From contig OZ022508.1 of NCBI GenBank assembly GCA_963989385.1, positions 29,844,166 through 29,908,165 of the forward strand: a DNA stretch of 64,000 nucleotides, written 5' to 3'. Source of the DNA: Ctena decussata (taxonomy: Eukaryota > Mollusca > Bivalvia > Lucinida > Lucinidae). Positions 1-12,913 of the stretch are shown here, piece by piece. The notes beneath the pieces were generated by a model that had not been told where the DNA came from, did not search any database, and worked only from the letters and a program-made list of their open reading frames with translations. Every line of letters begins with the position of its first letter. Position 1 is the stretch's first letter. The translations under genes and the position numbers were made by a program.

Positions 1-409
1 AAGGAACAAAATTTATTACATGTGCTCGCAACCCTCATCAAAATTGAAGATGTACATATGACTTTTAAGATACGAAATATTTTGAACAAGATCATTGCTT
101 TTTGAACTGGAACTGAAATAGTGCTTTCTTTTCATTTCATACGGGAATGCAGGTTTGTTCCATGAACCCGTTTTTATTGTTTCTACCAAATCAACTTGCA
201 ACACTGTTAGGCTAAGTAAAACCTCATTTTGACATTATTTATGGCTTGTTTGAATGAGTGAATGTGTTCGGGAGCCTGTTGTCTTTCTTGTCACACTAGA
301 GATGAGTTGCCTTGGTGGAGGTCGGGGCGCCTGCTCTCGCGAGATAAAACGTAGGCGTCTCTTACCTTATGTGGGCAACTGCTGTGTCTCGTGGCATACG
401 TCAAAACAA

Positions 410-1112
410 TCAAGACCTGCATATTCACAGTATCCGAACGCACTGTACCCTCTCTTCCGGTTTTCATAGCGTTGAATCGAGAGTACAAAATTGGCTTATA
501 ACCAGTAGCCGGAAATCATTATAGTTTGAGTTTTTATCCGGAATCTACTGCGTCATTTATAGTTATTCAGCTTCGAAAATGTAAACAGGTAAGTTTAATA
601 TAATTTTCTCTTCGGTCTTTTACTTTATTGCCCTGTACAATGAAAAACTCCTTGCCGTCGCAGATTTTTTTCCGAACAGCTTAATTTAACACGAGATTGT
701 GTCGTGCAAAACTTAGCTATCATTCTTTTATCAAAACTAACAAACTGTAGATTGATAACGCCTTCTGTTTATTCTAAAGATTTTTATAAAACATGTAAGA
801 AAATGCTCAAAATGGTTTAAGAATCATGCCAAGGGCGATTTGAATACTGTACCAATTACTACCCACCCATACACGACATTGTACAGGGTAATAAAGTAAA
901 AGACCGAAGAGCAAATTATATTAAACTTACCTCTTTACATTTTCGAAGCTGAATGGCTATAAATGACGCAGCAGATTCCGGATAAAATCTCAAAACATAA
1001 TGATTTCCGACTACTGGTTATAAGCGAATGTTTGTACTCTCGATTCAACGCTATGAAAACCGGAAGAGATTGTACATGTAGTTCGGATACTGTGATATTA
1101 CCTGTATTGTAT
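410..1112. repeat. Large inverted repeat with about 230-base arms
   Basis: Left arm about 410-642, right arm about 880-1112, spacer about 237 bases. Arm landmarks: TCTTCCGGTTTTCATAGCG against CGCTATGAAAACCGGAAGA, and TTCGGTCTTTTACTTTATT against AATAAAGTAAAAGACCGAA. Arms are some 90 percent alike by eye. Probably a fold-back transposon. Confidence 0.82.
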
Positions 1113-1218
1113 TATTCTCATCTTTTTTTAACTTTATATATGGCAAGCTTTTGGCGACAATGAAGACGCTAAATACAGAAATGTGCAGCTGTGGTACTAA
1201 ATTTGGACAATAAATTTT

Positions 1219-1411
1219 AGCCGCGACACGACAAAACCAACAAAGTGGATTTGCGCCCAGCTCAGACTCAGATCAGCCTGGGCATCCGCCCAGTTTGATC
1301 AGACTTTTCGTTTAGTGCTCAAAGGTTAGCTTAGACTAGACGTATGACCAGGCTAATCTGAGTCTGCGCTGGGCGCACAACTACATTGTTGGTTTTCTTG
1401 TGTCGCGGCTC
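1219..1411. mobile_element. GAGCCGCGAC palindrome, copy 1
   Basis: Non-coding fold-back of about 195 bases. Left end AGCCGCGACACGACAAAACC, right end GTGTCGCGGCTC; internal arms GACTCAGATCAGCCTGGGC and its complement. Arms pair over nearly the whole length. No transposase, so it is MITE-like. Confidence 0.85.
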
Positions 1412-2494
1412 CTTTATATTAAATGTTTAATTGTTATATGAACATGAAGGCTAAGCGTGAATTTCAGACTGCAATCACTTAAGCCATTTTTCCTTCCCAC
1501 TACCCTAAGATGATCTTTATGACATTTTGCTGCAATCAGCCCACCGATGTACGAGAAAACGAGAGGAAGAAAACGTTTGATAATGCTGACGGACATGAAG
1601 CCTGTTTATCCTAGTACTCTCCCTGGAGCCCTCGGTTCAAAGAAGGAAATAAAAACGGACCATTGTGTTATATAGTTACACTCAAACACCAAAACAATTA
1701 ATAGCATTACTTTGAGATTCGACCAAGGGTTTGGGCTGTTTTATGAACTAACGCATCTTGTGGTCCAAGGTTGATGTTATTGATCGACGCGACGCGAATC
1801 CATTTACGAAGACCGAGGACACCAATAAAACACCAAACCATAAGTAGTTGAATATTAATCCTACACGCATTTACCACACTTAAATTCATTAATTAAATTT
1901 AATAACTAATCTCTATGAAGTGAATTTTTTTTTTCATCTGTGTATACATGTAGATGTGCATTACGGGCATTCGGCTATGGTGCAGCAGGTCGTTAGTTTC
2001 AATGCCCATTGGGCTACCCAGCGACTGAAAAACTCTCACTTTTAACCCATCAGTAAACGTATACTTTTTTGAATCAGGGAAGGGTGAAGGCAGCAAAAGG
2101 TGAGGGCAAAGTACAAGAATAATTATTCTCATAGGAACAATTTTACGATTTAGCTTGACACTGTGTAGACGACACAGCCGACGGTCATTATTCTAGTCCG
2201 TTTTGGTTGTTGATGAAACCGCGGATTTTGTTTTTACTAACAGTGCTTTAGTTTGTATAAATGATCAGTTTTACTTCCAACAGTTTAATAACCATACTGT
2301 GTAGAGATAATTTTCTGTCATATTAGATTAGGCTTTCATTACTCCTGACAGTATTGTCTTACATCACTGTATCCAAGCCTCCGGCTGGACAGACACGGTT
2401 TACATTGATCGCGAGTGCAATTTGGTAAAAAACAGCAATCGGACTTAATGCTGCATGACTCGAAGTGACGTTATTCTGACATCGGCAAATACCA
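1412..2494. other. No feature recognised
   Basis: AT-rich non-coding sequence; only short chance frames. Confidence 0.5.
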
Positions 2495-2738
2495 GGGCCC
2501 AGTTGTTCAAAGCATCGTTAGCCTAACGAGCGCGTTAAGGGGTCAACTCGTTAAGTGTTTTGGGACTTTAAAGCCAACTACACTGATATTTTTTGTTGAA
2601 AATATATGAGAAGCTTTTGCATTGCAAAAGCTTCTCACATATTTTCAACAAAAAATATCGGTGTATTTGAGATATTAACATTTGAAATTTTAACGTCTCG
2701 TTTACTAACGACGTCGTTAGTTTTGAACAACCGGGCCC
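2495..2738. mobile_element. GGGCCC-ended palindrome
   Basis: 244 bases, ends GGGCCCAGTTGTTCAAAG and TTTTGAACAACCGGGCCC. The centre is an almost perfect hairpin built on GAGAAGCTTTTGCA and complement, with TTTGTTGAAAATAT arms. Related fragments occur at 22.45-22.54 and 22.85-23.01 kb. Confidence 0.82.
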
Positions 2739-3259
2739 AGTACTTTTACTTTCGTAGTTGCTGTCAAAATATTTACATAACAAAAACATTTATCATCACA
2801 GAAACTGAAATTATGATAATAATAAGATTACTTTAAATCAGTATAACAGTCCTGATGCCACTCTTAAAGAACCAAGAAAAATATATATTACCGCTGCTGA
2901 TATAGTAATTTTCAGATCTGAATCACTACACCCGCCATAATCGCGCCTGTCTGAAATCCCAAGCTGCAAAGTTTCTGTGTATCCCGCAGTAAGGCATGTT
3001 TTTGTGTACATTTCATGTTGCAGTTCGGAAATGTCTGTAAAAAAATGATGTGAAGTATGTTTAATTAAAAAAAATAACGTTATGTACTAATTTATTTATT
3101 TCTTTATTAACACCATTCTACTTAACATTTTTTTTTTACTTTTGTCTAGCCATTCTTTCTCTATTCTCTCCCTCTCCCTATGAGCCGGCTCTGATTAAGG
3201 CCCCCGAAAGGTCATTAAATCGAAATCATCTATCAATCAATGATTAATTTATAGACTAA

Positions 3260-3274
3260 TGCCATTTTATAGTA

Positions 3275-3317
<43 letters not shown>

Positions 3318-3567
3318 TGTAGCTTTACGTCAAACAGTTATGGTCGTGTCGGGACGGTCAGTTAACCTAACCACACTATTCCTGGGCTGGCTTAGACCTC
3401 CTAAGCGGTTAACCAGTACTAAGTGCACATGCTTTCGCCAGTGACTGACAACTGCCCTTCTTGAATCGGCGGAAGGAGAAACGAAAGTATGTGGCCAGAC
3501 CGGGTATCGAACCCAGGACCTCTGACTCATAAGTCAGATGTCCTACCGATTGCGCTACGCGGCCCGG
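3260..3567 (-). mobile_element. tRNA-derived SINE, minus strand
   Basis: The head (3567-3490, minus) reads as a tRNA: TAGCGCAATCGG (A box), a Met-like anticodon loop with CAT, and GGTTCGATACCCGG (B box). The body follows, and the 3' end is an (ATTG/CAAT)n tail at about 3274-3316. The same unit occurs on the plus strand at 50.9 kb. RNA polymerase III boxes are intact, but the tRNA-unrelated body and simple-repeat tail mark it as a SINE. Confidence 0.85.
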
Positions 3568-3717
3568 TCATTTCATTGTGAACAAGTAGAAAAGTAAGAC
3601 AAATATTGTAGAAGCATTGTGATAGTTCCTCTCCGTTAATGAGTATCTGACTTCATTAAAAGTATAGCCCGGGGTCCAAGCAGATAAAATTTGGCAACGT
3701 ATTACTCATCGTATAAA

Positions 3718-3932
3718 AGCGATTTCTTTGTTTTATCATTAAGGGGGTACTCTTTTGCATAAAAAAGTACAAATGCACTAACCATGTTAGCGATTTCTTT
3801 GTTTTATCATTAAGGGGGTACTCTTTTGTATAAAAAAAATACAAATGCACTAACCCTGTTAGCGATTTCTTTGTTTTATCATTAAAAGGGTACTCTTTTG
3901 TATAAAAAAATACAAATGCACTAACCCTGTTA
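3718..3932. repeat. 71-72-base tandem triplication
   Basis: AGCGATTTCTTTGTTTTATC starts at 3718, 3789 and 3861; each unit goes on to GGTACTCTTTTG and TACAAATGCACTAACC. Confidence 0.85.
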
Positions 3933-4341
3933 TACACTTGAAGACAGCTGCAAATGTTTCAGTATTTATGCGTAATAGAATAATTCAAACTTTCTTACTC
4001 CATCTTAATCCAAAAGTTGAAGAACTGTTAATGAGGTAAACATCTCCTGCTAAAACGCCCCTTTTTCTCCTTCTTTTCCTGTGATCAAAAGGTATATGCA
4101 GCTGAAAAACCGTCGATAGTGTTGGCACATCACTGGGTAACGCGATTTCTCCAACATCGTTGACAGTGTTCCTTGATCCTGGTATACCAATTATGTCTGG
4201 TTTGTGAATCATATAATATCAACAACAGTAAAAAGAAGCATATACATGTAATAAGTCTTGCTAGGATCTAATATAATAAAATTTACCAAGAAAAATAATC
4301 ACGATTTAATCCACTTTTATAGTAAAACGGCAAGTATATTT

Positions 4342-4577
4342 GAGCCGCGACACGAAAAAACCAACAAAGTGGTTGTGCGCCCAGCGCAGACTAAGATCAG
4401 CCTGGGCATCCGCCCAGTCTGATCAGAGTCTTCGCTGTCAGCATGGAGCTAGCTTAGACCCTTAGCTACCCTTTAAGCGCTTAGCGAAGAGTCTGATCAG
4501 ACTGGTTTGATGCCCAGGCAGATCTGAGTCTGCACTGGGCGCACAAGCACTTTGTTGGTGTTCTCGTGTTGCGGCTC
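4342..4577. mobile_element. GAGCCGCGAC palindrome, copy 2
   Basis: Full-length 236-base copy with ends GAGCCGCGACACG and GTTGCGGCTC. Flanked by ATTT on both sides as a direct repeat, consistent with a short target duplication. Confidence 0.88.
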
Positions 4578-4976
4578 ATTTTTAAAAACACACAACCGGT
4601 AAAACAACGAAAAACTCCAGTCCGCAGTGGAACTGTCAGTAGTAAAATTGTTGAAGGAGGGGTTATATAATTACCTATAAAGGTTGCCCTTGGAAGCAAA
4701 TACAACGGATTCAAGAACAAAAATCGGAGTCTAGGTTTTATTGAGCTCTTCGTTTCATAGTTAAAATGTCATTTGCAAGGTTGCTTGCGCTAGGACCGGC
4801 TTAAGTAGTACTTGCTTTACTAAGTAAATAGCATGGATTCAATGGTCCCAGTGGCACTCTGCACTATGGTGAAGTACTTAAAACATTTTACAGCCGTCAC
4901 ACGACACTTAAAACCTGCTACAGTGACGACAAATTAAAATCTGTAAAGTTTGTCATTGAAAACAAAACAACACATT

Positions 4977-5210
4977 GAGCCGCGACACAACAAAACCAAC
5001 AAAGTGGCATGTGCATCCAGCCAAGTCTCAGATCAGCCTGGGCATCCGCCAAGTCTGATCAGAGTCTTGACTGGCCGCTTAATTGGTAGTTAAGGGACTA
5101 AAGCTACCTCCATGCGGTGAGCGAAGACTCTGATCAGACTGGACGGATGCCATAGTTGATATGGGTCTTCGTTAGATGCACATGCCATTTGTTGTTTTTC
5201 TCGTGTCTCA
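4977..5210. mobile_element. GAGCCGCGAC palindrome, copy 3, right end decayed
   Basis: Left end GAGCCGCGACACAACAAAAC is intact; the right end has decayed to CGTGTCTCACA. The central arms still pair (TGGGCATCCGCC against GACGGATGCC). Confidence 0.8.
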
Positions 5211-5499
5211 CATACAAGAACGAAAATCGGGATTTCGGTTTCATTCAAATCAAATCAAATCAAGTTTATTAGCAAATCAGCAAGGATACAATGCTTTTGG
5301 CTATATACAATAAGCAACAATATATTGTTCGTAAGTAATGATGACCTGGCACTCATGAGTATAAATTTGTCATCCAGTATTAGCCATAACCTACAATTTT
5401 CTTAGTTTCAAAAGGCCGTTATTTAGTCAAAAATACAGATTCCTCATTTAAAAGTCCACTCACTGTTACATGTACTAGTATCAAATGAATACTCGATTC

Positions 5500-5700
5500 T
5501 CACTTTGTCCTAAAGATTCCCACATTGCGCAGACACATTTTCCTGTTCGATAAACCACCAAATCCCTTGCGCAATTCTAGAATTGTACCGGTACAATTTC
5601 CGGAATTGTAACACAAAGTGAGAATTCCTACTTTGCGCAGGACAATTCTGGAATTGTACCGATTCCTACTATGCGCAAATATTCCGTTCACCTCCGTAAA
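5500..5700. repeat. Cluster of GGAATTGTACC-type short palindromes
   Basis: CAATTCTAGAATTGTACCGG, TTTCCGGAATTGTAACAC and CAATTCTGGAATTGTACCG within 120 bases, with TTTGCGCAGGA and CTATGCGCAAA. No ORF; looks like a decayed complex repeat. Confidence 0.5.
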
Positions 5701-5922
5701 TTAATTCACGGTGTCCGATTACGAACGGGTAAAAGCAGCGTCAGTACTATTACTGTTAAACAGAAAAAATACTGTATCAAGTGGCACAGTGGATAGGGCA
5801 TTAAGCCTTTAATCTTGGAGTTATGGGTCAATCTTAATATTTTTTGTTAATTTTTTTTTTTCTTTGCGTAAAAGCAGCAGGTAATTTTGCCATGCTCGAC
5901 ACAAAATTTTATTAATCCAGCT

Positions 5923-6190
5923 ATTAATTTGGTTGGTTGTTTGGTTGGTTGTCTTTGGTTTAACGGCCCTTTGAGACAGTACTTCATCATATATCGAGCT
6001 GTCTTTCAAAGATAGGGGGAAAGAAGAGATGACAGGCGAGAGAAAAATAAATCCAAAAGGCCCAACCCGCATCCAGTGCAAACACAGTAGCCCTTTGCTG
6101 CACTATCAGCCAAACTAGTATGGCGGCGGTCGGGCACCAAATGTGACCATGCACCATCGCCCGACCCGACAACCCCATTCAACTGTGGAA
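5923..6190 (-). repeat. Dispersed repeat ending TCAAAGGGCCGTTAAA, copy 1
   Basis: The minus strand carries GGTTGTCGGGTCGGGCGATGG, GCAGCAAAGGGCTACTGTG, then the 3' block CTGTCTCAAAGGGCCGTTAAA. It is the same order as copies near 44.8, 46.7 and 62.6 kb on the plus strand. Short, without ORF; possibly a SINE or deleted element. Confidence 0.6.
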
Positions 6191-6199
6191 CGAGATGCA

Positions 6200-7120
6200 C
6201 TATCTTTCTACTATCACATGTACATGTAATTCCTACAACAGTGTCGACCAAAAACATCTCGGATTCAAACACAAACTACATCAAAGCATTTTTAGGAAAA
6301 CCAAGCACCCGCAGACGGATCATGTATCCAACAGACAATAAATGCAGCTGGTGTCAGCAGAAGGACAATTTTCAGAGTACGTCGGAATCAAGAGAAAGCG
6401 TGACACTTACGTTCCCACGAAAATATATGGAGGAAACACAAACGACAGAAAATCGTTTGAAATTATTAAGTAAAAATATGCATTTCCATTCATAACATTG
6501 AAAATAAAGACAAAAAGTAAAAAAATGAAATCACTAAAAACGAATACTATTAGATTCGATCTTAAGATATCTGTAGCTGCCGTCGGAAGTCTTCTCCACT
6601 ACGCTACGGCGTCATCGTCGAACGGGTGACTTTCCGGTAAATCATCGCTAAAACTAGCGAAAACATCCGAGTGCAGTGACGGAAAAAAATGAGTGCCAGG
6701 TCAATCCTTATCAACAACAGCGGTATGGATAATACAGAGATTAAGACTGACCAGGGGAAATGGAACCTTATGAAATGTACAAATAGTAAAGGCCCGGCGT
6801 GAATCTAGCAGGAGTCCTCACTTTCTGTAAACACAATCCTCGAACTACCCTAATTAGAGACCCCAACAGTTAATACTAATGAGCAGGCTGCTCCAGGTCT
6901 TCACCGTTTATAAACAATACATAAGGCCCCATAATCCCCTGACGCTGCCGATATTAAGCTATACATGGATAAGCATGAAAACAGTCATTTGGAGCTCCAG
7001 AGAAGGATTTGAAACAGTTTCATCCCGCATTAGAGACTGCTGTAATGAGGGGCGGCAACTGGCGTTTCCACTGAGCATCACGTCAACCTTCTCTGGACCT
7101 CTTAGGCTATTCCACCGACA
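6200..7120. other. No gene recognised between repeats and the LINE
   Basis: Open frames of about 84 codons exist on the plus strand at 6241-6495 and 6879-7133, without any family motif or splice support. The second may overlap the decayed 3' end of the LINE. Confidence 0.4.
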
Positions 7121-7439
7121 GACCATCAAGTAAACAGCGCCAATTCATTCTTTTGAACAACGCTAAAAGATTATTTGCTGCTTTTAAAGCCTGGGCCGAT
7201 AAAGCTTTAACACATGGCATTAAATTTCCATTGTAGTAGAACTTAATACCAAGATACCTTAAAACCAGTCGACAACCTCCAGTTTTTCTCCATTAAATTA
7301 CCACTCCTGGTTTCTATCAGTTTTACGATTTTCAAATACACATGTTTTGTTCTTTGTATTCACTTTCAACATCCATTCAGCTGAATAGGTGTATAGTATA
7401 TGAAGCAATGTTTGAAGCTCTATCGGACCTTTTGAAAAC

Positions 7440-9668
7440 AGTACCTTGTCATCAGCAAAAAGGAGCTAAAAAAGCAAATACGATTGCTTTCCACGCCCTT
7501 TAGGCTACCATGACCATTCACGTTTATAATATCAGAGTAGATGTCATTGACAAATAGAATAAATAGCAAATAGGTTCCCCTTGCTTGACTCCAAGAGAGA
7601 TTTTAAAAAAACTGGACACCTCAGACTGCATTTCTATAGCGGCTAAAACTTTACTATACGGTGACTTAAGTATATTTAACACCTTACAACTTCTTCCATT
7701 ATCAATTAGTTTGAACCAGACTGTTTGATTATCAATTAGTTTGAACGACCGTGTCAAACGCTTTTTCATAGTCTATGACTGCACAATAAAATTTGCATTA
7801 TCCATAAGCACACACTGAACAAGTGAATGCAGAATAAAAATAGAGTCTGGAGTGCTCCTACAATCTCTGAAACCAAACTGAAATTCACTACATACATCAT
7901 TATTCTCGCACCACCCGTTTAGACGATTTCTCAAAACCAGTGAAATAATTTTGCAAAGGAACTTATTAGAGTTATGCCTCGAAAATTATTAGGGTCATTT
8001 TTATCTCTCTTTTTATGAATCGGTACTATCAGCCCTTTACACCATGCTTCCGGGTATAAACCACTATCAAAAATTTTGTTATATATTTCAACGAGATAAG
8101 GAATGATAAATTCTTTGGCATCCAGAAAAAATCGTTTAAAATGCCATCGAACCCCGGGCTCTTTCCCCTTTTGAGAGAATTAATGGCTTTGAGTATCTCA
8201 GCCTCTGAAATCGGTTTATTCAACTCTTCAACCTGAATATCAAAATTTGGTAAATTAGATTTATCAGCATTTACATCAATGTTGGCGGTATTCATGATGT
8301 TACTGAAAAGGTATTTAAACTGATCAATAGTTAGACTATCAATCGATGGATTCTTAGTTTTTCTAAATCGGTTTATATTTTTCCAAAATTGCTTAGGCGC
8401 CTTTTTGCCTATTTCAGCCAATTTAGATTTTTGACTGTTATAGAAAATGAGTTCGGTTTTCCCTTTTTCTTCTATGTAAGCACGTCTAGCTTCTAGAAAT
8501 ATCCTTTTGTCTTCATCAGATGCTGAATTTTGAAAGAGTCGTTTTGCCCTGAGAAATTTAATTTTGCTCTCCCTTCACTTTTGATTTAAACCAAGCTGCT
8601 TTCTTAGATGTATTTGTTTTAATTCCGGTTTTACCCTCACCGTTTTGCCGCATACAGAGAAACATACATCATAAATTAAGTCTGTAAATTGAATAATCTG
8701 ACCATCTATCTCATTGACGTCATTACAAATTAATTCCGTCGCGATATCAAATGTCCTTCTCTAAATTTCGAGCGCTTCCTAAAGTAAAGCAGTGTCTAAA
8801 GACTCCCAGTAAAATTTATCATACGTTTTGGATTCTTCCTCACTTTTTCGAAAGTAATATCTAAAACAACCTCGATCGCACAGTGATCTGAACATTCAGA
8901 GATTTCCAAGACTTGCATGTTCCAAAGTTTTGCAAAATTGTTCGCCTGCGTAATAAAGAAGTCTGCTACACTAACGCCACTTGGGGCAATGAACGTAAAT
9001 TTACCGGGCTCAAGACGACCATTTACAATTTTCATGTTTTGTTCTTTACATAAAGATATTAGTTTATGACCAAAAACGTTGACAACGGAGTCAAAAGATG
9101 ACCTATTTCTGTTTTTAAAGGACTGATCATTATCGTTCGGGAGGTCAATATATCTTTCGAGCCCCAGTCGCTCAACTTAATCAGACAACTGTCCTGTCCG
9201 ACTATTAAAATCCCCACATAAATATACATCCCCATTATTACTAACGTGTCTAATATCGTCAGTTATGCAGTCAAAAAAATCCAATTTTTTTAAACTGTTA
9301 ACATTTGTGTACAATCTTGAATTTTTAGGCGGAATATAACAAAGGCAGAAATAAAGATCACTTTGAAGTTTGAAAAAAAAATTGTCGAATTTCACCCACA
9401 TAATTCCCCTTTCGTTCGGTTTGACTAGTATGCTTATACCATCTGCGAGACATGATCTACAGTTAACGACAAGACCTCCACTGTTCCGTTTTGCACGCCG
9501 ACTATATTTAGGTATTGGACATGAAAATGAGGTGTAACCCTCTATGTCAATATTAGTCAAGTTATTGTGCCATGTCTCACACAAAAATATAACACTATAA
9601 TAACTGATAGTGTCAATAAAATTCGGATCAAAAAGTGTATGTACAAGCCCTTGAATGGTCCATATCAA
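7440..9668 (-). pseudogene. LINE ORF2 remnant: endonuclease and reverse transcriptase
   Basis: Endonuclease part (from 9668 down): FLCETWHNN, NSGGLVV, LCGDFNSRTG, an in-frame TAA at 9179-9177, then IAPSGVSVADFF and CSDHCAIEVVL. These match the exonuclease-endonuclease-phosphatase fold. Linker and RT part (8421 down): EAEILKAINSLKRGKSPGFDG, an FGFRDCRST-like motif near 7.87 kb, GVKQGEPICYLFY near 7.57 kb and the catalytic FADD at 7459-7448. Several frameshifts lie between these blocks. Intact ORF2 proteins of this type are around 1000 residues; this copy cannot make one. Confidence 0.88.
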
Positions 9669-9692
9669 GTACGAAAGCTGCTCCCGACGCCC

Positions 9693-11274
9693 CTAAGTCG
9701 AGATGCCAGATTTAAATCCAATATTTGTCTTTGCTCTAGCGCCCATGTCCTTTGCACTATCACGTTGACCCGACGTCGTATTCTGCATGGCCGGTGCTCC
9801 TCCAGACGCCCCAAGCACCAGATTGCCTGCCGTGGCAGGCGTTGCTTTCGACACCTCAGCCTTAGCCGTAACCTCCATTTCCGATTCGCTCGTCATAGAT
9901 TCCAACGCTGCTTTCAGCACAGACGCATAAGTTGAGTTTTCAGACTCACCATCGTAGCCAGTTTTCGATGTGTCTACTAACATTGTAGACCTGAGTCCCT
10001 CGAATACCATTATGTTGACCCTGCCGTGAATTTACTATGCCAAGCGAACGAAGCGGACGTTGCAGATTGTCCTTGCCAGCGTCATTAAAACGCCGTTCTC
10101 CTTCACGTCGATCACTTGGTCTCACGTTACTACTACTGTCCTCCTCATACTTAACGCTATTGATATACAGTTTATCATACACTAATACTGCCGTTTTACC
10201 TTCACCCTGAGCCTTTTTAAGTACCGGAACCAGCCCGCGCCGTCTTTGTTGTATCTCCTTTGGAAACTGATCCCCAACATTGAATTACGAATTTGCTAAT
10301 TTTTCCGCCGCTGCTCGTTTAATCCGTTCTTTATCCTGGTAAAAATTAAATTTAGCCACAATTGGCCGGATTTTATCCAAACTTGCTGGACCAATCCTAT
10401 GCGCCCTATCAATTTTCACAGTTTGTCGTACATCTGTTAAACCAAGCTCAAGTCAACAGAATTCAAATATTTTCTCAATACATGGCTCATTTCTTCAGTC
10501 CTGACGCTGCTCCGGAAAATTTAAGAACAATATATTGTCCCTCATACTTAGTCTTCTGAGGTCAATCAATTCTTCATTCGTCCGTATATTTTGCGCAACG
10601 ATATCCTGTAATTCTTTACGTAAAATCTGACTTGAAACGACGTCACGCTCAAGTCTTCTCTGACTGTCCCTCAGAGAAGCCAGAGCCTGAGAATCAGAGT
10701 TTTTGCTTTCCTCAAGGTCAGTTACCACATTCGTTATAGATTTGACAGTATTTTCATTTTCCGTCATTCGGAATTCTAAAGACGAAATTTTACCATTAAT
10801 ACTTAACAACTGCTGGTCAATGGAGTCTAGTGACTTACGGCGATGATCAACTGAGCCCAGACGTCGACGGTTCATAATAGCTTGCTTTAGTGCTTGTGAC
10901 GTCACGTATTTTGCATATATTCTGAATGGGAAGTTGATCTTGTCTAGCTATATTTTGATAGCTCTGCACATTAATCATTTGCTGTTGTGAATAAAACTGC
11001 GGCTGAGCCAATGATTGATTATACTGTCCATACATTTGAATAGGCGGATTAGGATTAGTTTGACCGCTCACAGGTGACGTATCCACTCCTGGTATTGATT
11101 GTTGCATTGACATTCGCTTTTCTGACTGGCCACTATATACCTCCTCGGGCGATTGTTGCGGCTTTTTACGCTTTCTGTGTTTCTTTTGTTTAACTGACTG
11201 ATTTTCTTTTTCACAGTTTTCTCACTTTCAGATTCCTTTTTTGGTTCATTTTTACGCTCACTTTTAGGAGCCAT
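9693..11274 (-). pseudogene. LINE ORF1 remnant
   Basis: Starts MAPKSERKNEPKK (ATG 11274-11272) with a basic Lys/Glu-rich N-terminus, then a Gln/Pro/Ser-rich part in another frame (11113-10847). A coiled coil follows at 10905-10495 (SIDQQLLSINGKISSLE, then LRDSQRRLERDV), leading into RRLSMRDNILFLNFPE, the first strand of the RNA-binding domain. IDRAHRIGPASLDKIRPIV is at about 10420-10360, and GKTAVLVYDKLYINSVKY, the C-terminal domain, at about 10200-10145. At least three frame changes break it. Confidence 0.85.
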
Positions 11275-11659
11275 ATATACGTCAGATCCTGTAGAATTTG
11301 ATATTAAATGTCAAACCTCGAACAATCTAATATCCACAAAAATTCAGAAATCTCACAACAGGAAAAAACAAAACCACAACCGCCATACTGCTGGTCACGT
11401 GATTAACGGGATCATTGAGAAACTTCCTATTACAGCATGCAATGTTAAAGGCTGCATACACCCCATTGCACCGGCTTAAGCACTAAAAGCTAGAAAGCAA
11501 CGGTCAGGAATCGACACTAAAGCTTAACACATCCTGCCCCAAACACCATATTGTAAAGGACAGAGAAAATAAATAAAGACGGCACACCAAGGAAAACAAG
11601 ACATACGAAAGCAACGGGGTCCGCTCTTTCTCACAAGCTGACCAGAAGGCTACTCTTTA

Positions 11660-12570
11660 TGATGTAAAATAAAAGGCCGTTGGCCAAGTGTCACCCGACG
11701 TTTGAAATGTGACACAAATTCCAACCCTTTATTCAGTTTCAGAGTAACTGTATGGCCAAAAACAGAAAATATGTGTTATACAGAACCTGGTAAGCAAATA
11801 ATAACTGAAGCATAATCAAAGACATACATGTATATCCAATTACTGGGCCTCTATGAATTTATGAAAGGGGGTATCCTGTATGTGTAAAATCAGGTTACTG
11901 AAACCTTAGGCCCTTAAGGAATGCCCTAAACATAAAGACTGTATACCCAATAACAAAATAACAAGGGCAATAATCCTGCTAATATTTATCTGATGAAAAC
12001 TGAACAATTCATTCATGAAAAATCAGCCAATTAATATGAATAGTTCTGGAGTTATCTTTTTACCTTTAAGTGAATGTTTTTTATCTATGAAAGGGGAATA
12101 ACTGTCATTTATTGATTTAGCACATCTTAACAATAACCAGAATAATTAATTTACCAAATACTAATAGCATGCTGAATTTCAGATCTCTCGGTCAAACGGT
12201 TTTAAACTTGGAAAAATGCCAAAAACGACAAAGGGCCATAACTTTGTAAAAAATAGGACAATTGAAATTCCAAAATCACATGCACATTTTCAGTTCATAA
12301 TGAAACATGCCGCACAATTTCAAGTCTATTTGATATAAGATGTGACAGGAGTTTTAGGGACATTGTCTGAATCAGCAAGGGCCGTAACTCCATCAAAATT
12401 GACAGAAACAAACATAAAAAACACATGCGCATCTTCATATAATAAAACTATAATCTGTAAAATTTTAAAGCAATCCGATGTAAAATGTAGGAGGAGTCGC
12501 GGGAACAAAATTTCGGACGGACGGACGGAATGGCGGACGCACACACGGACGGACACGGGTCATTCCCCTC
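11660..12570. repeat. Dispersed repeat, non-coding
   Basis: Begins AAAGGCCGTTGGCCAAGTGT (a related start AAGGCCGAAGGCCTATTGTC is at 37.31 kb) and ends in GGACGGACGG. Contains phrases also found in other bivalve repeats (GGGCCATAACTTTG, AAATTTCGGACGG). No ORF of note. Confidence 0.5.
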
Positions 12571-12685
12571 CGCCTACAACGGGTGACAAAAAGTCATGGA
12601 CTAATAGAACGCCAACAGAGACTGACAAAAAATACTAAACCGCCAAAGAAAACGAAACAATAATACTTTAAACAGTTAACCTCAA

Positions 12686-12913
12686 GGGGCCGTATTTATA
12701 AAACGACATAAGTGGTTGCTATGCTGTTGCTACATGTAAGGCTAAATTTCTTTTAAGGAGATTTCTACAACTACAACACTTGCTCTGGAGGAACAGACTT
12801 AAAAAGACTGTTCCTCCAGAGCAAATTTCATAGTTGTAGAAAATATCCGTTATAGAAATTAAGCCTTAGCAACAGCATACCAACGACTTAAGTGCTTTTA
12901 TAAATACGGCCCC
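12686..12913. mobile_element. GGGGCCGTATTTATAAA palindrome, copy 1
   Basis: Fold-back of 228 bases. Ends GGGGCCGTATTTATAAA and TTTATAAATACGGCCCC; arms include TGGTTGCTATGCTGTTGCTA and GCTCTGGAGGAACAG with their complements. No ORF. Confidence 0.88.

Larger units (their letters stand above)
7130..11275 (-). mobile_element. Degraded non-LTR retrotransposon (LINE), two ORFs
   Basis: Minus-strand element with the standard LINE order: ORF1 (nucleic-acid-binding chaperone) then ORF2 (apurinic-type endonuclease plus reverse transcriptase). Signatures of both ORFs occur in order but are split by frameshifts and stops, so the copy is dead. ORF1 resembles the L1-type layout (coiled coil, RNA-binding domain with IDRAHRIG, C-terminal domain). 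I leave the clade open. The 5' end is near 11275 or a little beyond; the 3' end is not sharp and coding similarity fades near 7.1 kb. No poly-A tail or target-site duplication was found. Confidence 0.9.

Noticed and set aside
3718..3932. A CRISPR-like array
   Set aside because: The three units are contiguous 71-72-base tandem copies without unique spacers, in an animal genome.
12342..12638. A 98-codon plus-strand frame
   Set aside because: Lies in a dispersed repeat ending in GGAC runs.
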